From: Beroe forskalii
Taxonomy: Eukaryota > Ctenophora > Nuda > Beroida > Beroidae
Direction of reading: 5' to 3'
Length of the DNA stretch: 64,000 nt
Assembly: GCA_011033025.1 (NCBI GenBank)
Contig: WFMF01000518.1
Span: 53,149-117,148 of the forward strand
Shown here: in pieces, positions 55,918 through 64,000 of the stretch
How the letters are laid out: the number at the start of each line of letters is the position of its first letter
How positions within the stretch are numbered: position 1 is the stretch's first letter
Notes under the pieces: model-generated
Database searches by the model: none
What the model saw: the letters and a program-made list of their open reading frames with translations, nothing else
What the model was told of the DNA's origin: nothing
Translations under genes and position numbers: made by a program

Positions 55918-58757
55918 ATGGTTGGAACAATATTGCATGCTGTTATGACCAAAAGGTCTCAAGGTCAATCAACATTTGGGAGGATTAACTTTAAACGCCG
56001 TCTTTTCACCTTAACAGATACACATATCAAATATAGTTCTGGTAGGTATAATTTCTGCTAGATCATCAAATTTATACAGTTCACTGTAAGTATTTCAAAC
56101 CTCATGCATTTCAATCCTTTCAATGCCATATTCAATCCTGATATTGAAATTGATGATATGCCTAGAGAACATTCCTATGTTATCAATTGAATTCTATTAA
56201 TTGGCTACTTGGTTAGATCTGTGACTACATCAAAAATATGTTTGACCTTATATATTGTATAGGTAATTATAGGTACAATCATGTAAATCTATCATTCTTC
56301 AAAATACATACACTCATTCAGGAAAAGATCTAGATAATCCTGGTCATGTGAAAGGAGAGATCAAACTTTCAAGAATACAAATAGTGGAAGAAGTCTTTGG
56401 GGAATCTCTCTTAGGGCAAAACGGTTTCCCCTTCCAGGTAATATGCAAGAAGATTAATGTCCTAATTTTATGAAATTTCTCTGTTTGAGCATTTACTTAC
56501 ATTTAATCGATTTGGATGTCAGAAAAATTTCAGAAACTTCAGTCCTTCCCGCCCTTTGTCCACTAATTTATCTACTACCAAAGCCAATTTGTTCCGCAGA
56601 TAGTACACAATGAAGGTAGTAACCCAGCCTCTGCTGTGAGACTCTATATCATAGCTGGACTCAAGAAAGGCAGAGACGAGTGGCTTGAAAAACTGAGAGA
56701 AATGATTTCTTCTAACAGGTCAGCTTACTTTGGATTTTATCAAATTTCCTATCACATCCATTACCCATATAAAGATATGACTATACCTTCCTACTGTAGT
56801 ATACATTAATTATGAGCATAATATTCTACAGCAGCGGTCTGTTTAACCTTATTATTATTTGGTTTTTTATAGCTTGATTATTACCCTCGATGATTGAAAC
56901 CCACGGTGGGGTACCACTAAGGGCTTTGAAAGAAATACAATAGTACCTGGTCCCTCATCATACTACAATAATTGCCTATTTTCAGGGGTATTGAAGCAAC
57001 TTATCACCCTGGTGTTTTTGAGAAGGGACTGGGTTCTAACGTTACGAAGTGGAGTTGCTGTGGGGTGCTCGCTGTAGAGAGCAAGGGATGCTCAAACTCT
57101 TACTTCCACAAAGATGAGGTACTCTTCAGTAATAAGCAAGCTTACTACCCTATTTAACATTTTAACATACAGATTATAAAAGACAGAACCCCAAGATCGC
57201 CCTTAAATTTTCTCTGTCGCTCTTCTTTAAATCCATTGTGTGCCAGATGAAAATTATGGAGCTGACACACTGTAATAACTCTCACGGGATTAAGGTGTTG
57301 ACAACCAGACTCGATATTTTGATGATGTTATACGGTAAATTATAAACATCTGTCGCTATCTCAGTATATAGATTCAGCGATGTCAGACCTGTGTAGTACC
57401 TGTTAAATCGCACAATTCACCAACAACTTCATATTATATCATGAATCGGCGGATTTCACGGGTTTTTGACAGCCAGATTATGTGATCTCCTTAGTTTAAA
57501 CGTTATGACGAGAAGCTTTCAAAAATCATATGATTATTCCCTGGTCAGGTTGAGAAGAGGAAGGCTGTGGTTGCCAAGCCAGCAACCTTTGCAGTGGTTG
57601 CTTTATGGGACCTAACAGCTCAACTACCAGCAACTGATCTCAACCTTGAACGGGTACGTTATTGGTAGCTGTTCAGGTACAGATGTGTGATAAGCCTTGA
57701 ATTATAATAGGGGACGTTTGATTAGAGACTTTCCAAAATCGTAAAACTATGTGCATAAAAATCGGTATATCCTGTAATCTGCTTTGAGACTAGTATATGT
57801 TTCTAATCTGCTTTGAGACTAGTATATGTTTCTACTTTTCTATATCTGTGGAATTCTTTAGACCGTTTATTTGAATTTTGATGATTTACAGACTTTATTG
57901 CTGTACATAGGTAAAAAAAAGAAAAAAACAACACGCGCATGATGTTTCCAGGGAGAGAAGTTGGAAGTCCTGGACGCCGTGACGGATCAGCACTGGTGGC
58001 GAGCGCGTAACGAGCGAGGGCAGATCGGCATGATTCCGGAGAGCTACGTGCGGAGGGACGGTATCGAGGTGCGGGAGTGGTATCACAACATCGAGAGCAG
58101 GATCCAGGCAGAGGGTCTGCTCAAGGACAGTGGCAAGGACTGCACGTTCCTGGTGCGACCCAGTAACAGGGGCAAAGTGAAGTACAGCATCTCACTGATG
58201 TATATGGGGCAGGTGAGTGATGAGGGGGAGACTTGGGCAGATATACTCGAGAATTCCTTCCTTTCCTTGCGACTTAGATATACATCGAATATCCACTGTA
58301 TTTTCTGTTAATAACTGAAAATGAGTCTGTTACTGAGTCTGACCGTACCTATCTTTCTCTCTGTCCGACCCTTTCATTGGCTGTGCCATCACATTACCCA
58401 GTTGATTCTCAGGTGAAACACTACCACATCCAAGAAGCAGATGGGATGTTCTGGGTTAACGAAAAGAACAAATTCGAATCTGTAGACAAGGTGGGTCTGT
58501 ACTCTGTAAAAAAAGAATACACGCAAACTTCCAACGTGATTTCAAAATCTATCTTTTCCATAAGGATTATTATCGCGGCGACTGGATTAATATAGGTTTT
58601 ACTTTCCTTCTGTCTTTGTTTTCAGTTGCTGGAGTACCACAGCATGAACTGCGCTGGTATGATCTGCAGATTGCGGCATCCCCTTGTCATCGATAAGACA
58701 GAAGCAGCCCCAATAGTAGGAAACCAGTTTGGTAACTGGATCATTGATTCCAAAGAG
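55918..58757 (+). CDS. Tec-family non-receptor tyrosine kinase, N-terminal regulatory half (partial)
   Basis: Eight exons: 55918-56041, 56322-56437, 56600-56718, 56986-57118, 57549-57653, 57952-58212, 58413-58490, 58626-58757 (356 codons, phases consistent, all GT/AG). The ATG at 55918 gives a start like Tec kinases, followed by the PH block NFKRRLFTLTDTH (its Arg matches the phosphoinositide-binding Arg) and KGEIKLSRIQIVEEVFG. A BTK zinc motif (YHPGVF...WSCCG...SKGCS) shows H, CC and C ligands with about six more residues between H and CC than human BTK. Then SH3 (FAVVALWDL, HWWRARNERGQIGMIPESYV), SH2 (WYHNIESRIQAEGLL, FLVRPS) and the linker WIIDSKE that precedes the kinase domain. These kinases act at the plasma membrane downstream of PI3K and Src-family kinases. 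The BTK-SH3 linker lacks the usual proline-rich segments. The kinase exons lie beyond 64000. Confidence 0.93.
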
Positions 58758-59290
58758 GTGAGGATCTCTTAGTATTTCATTATACGCTGTACGTTTTACG
58801 TGGTGATTCGGTATGTTCGGGTTCATCGACTTTTTCATACATCCCTCAATCATGCAAATTATGCTCTAAATACCATCAATTCACGGCTGATACCAGACTT
58901 GACGGTTATTTGCAGCGTGTTTTTACCAGTTGTACAATGTACTGTCTACTTATGTAAAATGTACTTTAAGCTGATAACTTATAAGACAATATCAGATTCA
59001 TATATCTTACATGGTACGGAACTATGATGCATTTGGCGTAAAATTGTGATTAAGAGAAAATTTGAAATAAGCCAGTTAGGGGGGGGCCAACGCCATTTTA
59101 GGCCATTTAGGGCCATGAAATTCTAGGGCCATTTTGCGATTTTGGATATGTTGATGGCCCTAAATGGCCCTACATTTTACTTCAAATATCTGTCCGTAGA
59201 TATGATTTGAAGTATTTGTACGACGGTTTTTCATCCACATATGGCTGTGTGTGTGATAAAATTAGGATTTCACTACTGTCAAGCAGATTT
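58758..59290. other. Start of a long intron of the Tec-family gene
   Basis: No exon seen. 59096-59170 contains a fold-back with GGCCATTTAGGGCCAT and its inverse ATGGCCCTAAATGGCC. Confidence 0.6.
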
Positions 59291-61225
59291 TAATGAAATT
59301 AAATGATCCCATGTTTAATCCCTACTGATCCCATCCGGTGAATCCTACTGCTCCCGTGGTTAATCCCTACTGATCCCCATTGGTTAATCCCTACTCCTCC
59401 ATGGTTAATCCTTTGTGATCCCCTGGTTAATCCCTACTCCTCCCACGGTTAATCCTTTGTGATCCCCTGGTTAATCCCTACTGATCCCACGGTTAGTCCC
59501 TACTGATCCCATGGCTAATCCCAACTGATCCTAGATGGTTAATCCTTACTGATCCCATGGTTAATCCCTACTGATCCGGCCTGGTTAATCCCTACCGATC
59601 CCTGGCCCTGGTTAATCCCTACTAATCCCACAGTTAATCCCTACTGATCCCCTGGTTAATCCCTACTGATCTTCTGGTTAATCCTTTGTGATCCCCTGGT
59701 TAATCCCTACTGATCCCACGGTTAGTCCCTACTGATCCCATGGCTAATCCCAACTGATCCTAGATGGTTAATCCTTACTGATCCCATGGTTAATCCCTAC
59801 TGATCCGGCCTGGTTAATCCCTACCGATCCCCTGGCCCTGGTTAATCCCTACTAATCCCACAGTTATTCCCTACTTATCTCCTGGTTAATCCCAACTGAT
59901 ATCATAGTATCATGGTTAATCCCTACTGATCCCATGGTTAGTCCCAACTGATCCCACATGGTTAATCCCTACCAATCCCTGGTTAGTCCCTACTCCTCCC
60001 ATGGTTAATCCCTACTGCTCCCATTGGTTAATCCCTACCCTCCCATGGTTAATCCTTTGTGATCCCCTGGTTAATCCCTACTGATCCCACGGTTGGTCCC
60101 TACTGATTCCATGGCAGCATGGCTAATCCCAACTGATCCTAGATGGTTAATCCTTACTGATCCCATGGTTAATCCCTACTGATCCGGCCTGGTTAATCCC
60201 TACCGATCCCCTGGCCCTGGTTAATCCCTACTAATCCCACAGTTACCTAATCCCTACTGATCCCCTGGTTAATCCCTACTGATCCCATGGTTAATCCCTA
60301 CTGCCTCAATGGTTAATCCTTAGTGATCCCCTTGTTAATCCCTACTGATCCCATGGTAAGTCCCAACTGATCCCATGGTTAGTCCCTACCGATCCCTTGG
60401 TTAGTCCCTACTCCTCCCATGGTTGTCCTACTAATCCCATGGTTAATCCCTGATGAAACCATTGTTAATACCCAACTTATCAAATAGCTAATCCCTACTG
60501 ATCCCATGGTTAATCCCTACTGCTCCATTTCCAATGGTTAATCCTAAGTGATCCCCTGGTTAATCCCTACTGATCCCATGGTTAATCCATACTGACCCAT
60601 GGTTAATCCCTGATGATCCCCTGGTTGATGCCTATTTCCTACTGATCCCATGGTTAATCCCTGTACTGATCCCATGGTTGACCCCTAATGATCCTATGGT
60701 AAATCCCCACTGATCCCCTGGTAAGACCCTACTGACCCCATTGTTAATCCCTACTCATCCCATGGTTAACCCATAGTACTGATCCCATGGTGAATCCCAA
60801 CTGCTTCCATGGTTAATCCTTAGTGATCCTTTGGTTGTAGTTAATCCCCACTGGCCCCACTGTCTCAGGGTTAATATCTACTGATCCTCTGGTTAATCCC
60901 TACTGATGCCCTGGTGAATCCCTACTGATTCCATAGATAGTCCCTACTGATCCCCTCGTTAATCCCCACTGATCCCAAGGTTAATCCCTATCGATCCCCT
61001 AGTTAATCCCTACGGTTTCCAAGGTTAATCCCTGCTGATCCCATGGTTAATCCCTGTACTGATCCCATGGTTGTATCTACTGATCCAATGGTTAATCCCA
61101 ACTGATAAAAATGTTAATCCCTACTGATCCCCTGGTTAACCCCTACTGATCCCATGGTAAATCAGTATCGATCCCCAGGTTAATCCCTACGGATCCCCTG
61201 GGTAATCCCTACTGATCCCATGGAC
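59290..61225. repeat. 22-bp minisatellite (GGTTAATCCCTACTGATCCCAT), first block
   Basis: About 1.9 kb of imperfect units of TTAATCCCTACTGATCCCATGG. Higher-order structure is visible: a ~350-400-base supersegment (with ATGGCTAATCCCAACTGATC and CCTGGCCCTGGTTAAT) recurs near 59500, 59740 and 60120. It is an intronic array of the Tec-family gene. Confidence 0.95.
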
Positions 61226-61227
61226 AC

Positions 61228-63067
61228 GTTCAAATAAGACTGGGGACTTTGTGCCACTTCAAAAATCGGCTATTTTACATTTTTTGCCATAAAATGGTAA
61301 TTAAGTGTCCTTTCTTCTTCATACTCACAGAATCTATTGCTTATATCATATCTAATCCTTTAACATCGCTAATAAGTTGAAAATTGGTTGTTATAACGTT
61401 TTAAGGCAAAATATGTAACTTTCTGTTACAAACATTACTGTAAATTATTGGGGTAAATTTTGGAGTCTAATTTGATGTAACATATCAATTAGACTATTGA
61501 TGAAAACTTATGTGTTAATTTGACACCCTATGGACTGTTGTTTTCCATAACAGGTTAATTCTGTAACAGTACTTTTCACTTGACTTTTGACGAATATAAG
61601 AGTTCAACATGACCAAAATTTTCCATTTTCTGGGCAAAATCAGTAACATCCTTGCTCATAAGAAAGCTTTAGTCACTTATTTGTATGATTGGATCAGTTA
61701 AAAGGACTGAAATGTGTAAAAGTGTAACAGTGTTGTATTGATCAATCAATAACACCAATTGCATCATATGGGCCAAATTAATGGTAAATTCACTCTGCTT
61801 CATCTTAGGAAATATGATGGTTGTGAAAAGAGTTGTTGATTTGGCGCAAAATACATTTTGTAACAAAATAGTATTTGAAAATTCGTTAAAATTTTTTATC
61901 TGGAGATAATTCTCAATTTTAAATCCATGTCCACAACGAGATGTTACATTTTTGCCAAATTTGCCTAATCATAGGTCTGGAATCTAAACTATGCCTTGAT
62001 AGATGCTGGATATAGCAAGGTTTTATAATCAATTTCATTTACCTTTCACGGGTAAAAGTAACTCTTCACTATATTATATTGCATTGTTGCTTCTTATGTC
62101 AAATTTATATGGACTTAGACTTAAGGAAAGTTTTCTCGGCAATTCCCACTTCATTGTCCCAGTTTGTTAAGTAAATTAAGGAGTTTAAATCAGCAATTTC
62201 AATGTTAATATGAAATGGCATCTCCAAATAAGACTTAATTTAGCTAGATGCACACACGTTAGTGTTACAAATTTTGCTACTTAGATAGTGACTCAACTCA
62301 TCTGAGACTCATTACCATTTGCCAATTAGTTCAACAATTTGATTTTGTATCAGATTTTTTGTGTCTTTATTCATAAATATGTAAAAATTCTGCTGAAATA
62401 ACACTAAATTATTAATTTTATTAAGCACAGTAGAAATTTACACGAAGTCTAGTTGCCCATGTGCTCCCTGCTTCCATACCTAATAGGTTACTGACTTTGA
62501 ATCTTTAATATGTGTTAAAAATTATTTTAAAGCCTAGTTAATAAACCTTTTTTTTCAATTTATTTTAAAAAAATTTTAAAAATTTTCCATTTTTGAACCT
62601 ATGTAAACTGTTCTATTTTTTTGGTTTTTTTGAAATTTTTTATTGAAGGGGAAAAAATTTGAAATTTTCCTCAAAATTTTAACCAAATTATTTTATTTTC
62701 AGTTTTAAATTTTTGCAAAAATTTTAATGTGCATTTTTAAAAACAGTTTTAACAACAAAAAACCCTTTAAATTTTCATAAAAACTGATTTGTTACAAAAA
62801 AAATTTAAATTTCGACTTTAAATCCTTTTTTAAATGACCCCCTGAAATTTTTTAACACATGTTTTTTTTACACTGTTTTCATTTCTAAATTAAATCAAAA
62901 AATTCCCCAGGCCCCCAATAGTTTCAGTTTTCCCGTTTTGAGTACACTATTTGCCAAAAAATTAACTTTTAAACCCAAATATCTGAATCAAATAACATGT
63001 TAAAATTTTTGGGTTTTATGATCTGAATTTAAAGGAAAAAATCAAAAGTCCCCCGTCTTATTTGAAC
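61228..63067. mobile_element. 1.84-kb DNA transposon inserted in the minisatellite
   Basis: The left end GTTCAAATAAGACTGGGGAC and right end GTCCCCCGTCTTATTTGAAC are inverted repeats of about 23 bases with one or two mismatches. Satellite sequence stands on both sides. The interior is AT-rich with no frame above 65 codons, so it is non-autonomous. A clear target duplication was not identified. From about 62530 the sequence is dominated by A and T runs and looks degraded. Confidence 0.8.
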
Positions 63068-64000
63068 TGTTCCCCTGGGAAATCCCCTCGTCCCCAAGTT
63101 TCCCTACTGATTCCCAATTTTTTAATCAACCTTTCTGATTTTCCCCGGTTAATCCCCACTTGCCCGGGTAATCCCCATCGTCCCTGATTTTTCTGAATCC
63201 CATGGTTTCCCCGCTGATCCCCCGGGGAAACCTTTCCGATTTGGTTGGTTTAAATCTCTGATCCCCAAAGGCATCCCTTTCTGATTTTAAAATTTTTTAA
63301 TCCCCCAGATCTCCTTTAATTTCTGATCCCATGGTTAATAGCCGATCCCCCGGTTTCCCCACGGATCCCAGGTTTAAACCCCCGTCCCATGGGGAAAAAC
63401 CTTTTTCGATCCCCTAGTAAATCCTTTTCCATTCAATTGCCAATCCAATCCCTACTGATCTTTTTTTGGTTTTAAACCCTACCAATCCCAAACCCCGGGT
63501 TTCCCTGCTAAACCCCTGGTTAAACCCAGTCCCCTGGTTAATAAATTTTTTATCCCCTGGTTAATCCCTTTTTATCACCCCATGGTGAATCTCACTGCTG
63601 CCATTGTAATCCCACTGATCCCTGGTAAATCCCTTCGATCCCAAAGGGCAATCCCCCCCGATCCCATGGTTAATAATACATCTGCTGAGCTCCAAGGTTT
63701 CTTGTGATCCCCTGGGTTTCCCTGCTGTTTGGGTTTATTCCTAATGATCCCATGGTTTTATCCCCAGTCCTTTTAAAAATCCTCCCTGACCCCTGCAAAC
63801 CCTACTTTTTCCCCTGGTTAAAAACCCACTTTCCCCTGGTGAATTCCTGGTTAATCCTTTTGATCCCCCAGTTAATCCCTTTCTGGTCCCTTTTAATAAT
63901 CCCCCGTCCCAAAGGCCATGGTTTCCCTAACCCGTCCCTTTTAAATCCCAACAGATCCCATATATAATCCCCTATTTTCCTTTCCCTGGTTTTAAATCCC
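63068..64000. repeat. 22-bp minisatellite, second block, highly diverged
   Basis: Same unit as 59290-61225 (TTAATCCC, GATCCC, CCATGGTT still visible) but with many base changes and length changes, up to the window end. Divergence rises abruptly at about 62.5 kb, inside the transposon, which points to lower sequence quality rather than biology. Confidence 0.85.

Noticed and set aside
58758..64000. Kinase-domain exons of the Tec-family gene
   Set aside because: Looked for the glycine loop, HRDLAARN and DFG motifs in the intron and repeat sequence and found none; they must lie to the right of the window if the gene is whole.

Overview
This is animal (metazoan) nuclear DNA. The window holds spliced genes with GT-AG introns of a few hundred bases, families typical of ciliated animals (intraflagellar transport protein IFT140, DNA-replication factor WDHD1, a Tec-family tyrosine kinase, Ly6-like and cystatin-like secreted proteins), and a dense, varied transposon load (Merlin, piggyBac, hAT-like, TA-flanked MITEs, an RNase H-bearing LINE, a tRNA-derived SINE). 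Nothing visible fixes the phylum. An aquatic invertebrate is a guess from the element mix. All exon calls are by eye, from reading frame, splice sites and remembered protein families.

Layout. 1-2.0 kb: a Merlin-type element remnant with long terminal inverted repeats, a GC-rich palindromic repeat, then two orphan WDHD1 exons (+). 2.5-7.3 kb: two tandem, apparently intronless, frame-disrupted copies of a bacterial-type CapA/PGA_cap gene (-). 7.4-14 kb: a nest of mobile DNA with a ~0.78-kb inverted repeat whose arms enclose two MITEs, a hairpin and a 1.5-kb minisatellite. 14.5-22.3 kb: a tandem duplication of a four-exon Ly6/three-finger GPI-anchored protein gene (+). Copy 1 has lost a splice acceptor. 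Copy 2 has a frameshift, a 2.4-kb insertion just upstream of its start codon, and a dimeric insertion in intron 3. 22.5-40.3 kb: the first 21 coding exons of IFT140 (-). Its 8-kb fourth intron carries two paralogous five-exon cystatin-like secreted protein genes on the same strand. 40.3-49.6 kb: a repeat-rich block bracketed by ~90-bp inverted repeats, containing degenerate retroelement sequence and a nearly intact EN-RT-RNase H LINE (+) with one frameshift. 49.68-52.18 kb: a non-autonomous piggyBac-like element with TTAA target duplications and mirrored arrays of an internal palindromic motif. 52.2-55.9 kb: repeats. 55.9-58.8 kb: eight exons of a Tec-family kinase (+) covering PH, BTK zinc motif, SH3 and SH2. 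The kinase domain must lie beyond the right edge, past an intron filled by a 22-bp minisatellite with another transposon inserted in it.

The unrelated host genes show no operon-like logic. The clear functional groupings are tandem paralogue pairs (CapA-like, Ly6-like, cystatin-like). Many lesions in coding repeats are one-base changes in homopolymers, so residual sequencing error must be weighed against real pseudogenisation. Neither the rest of WDHD1 nor the C-terminal TPR half of IFT140 is in the window.
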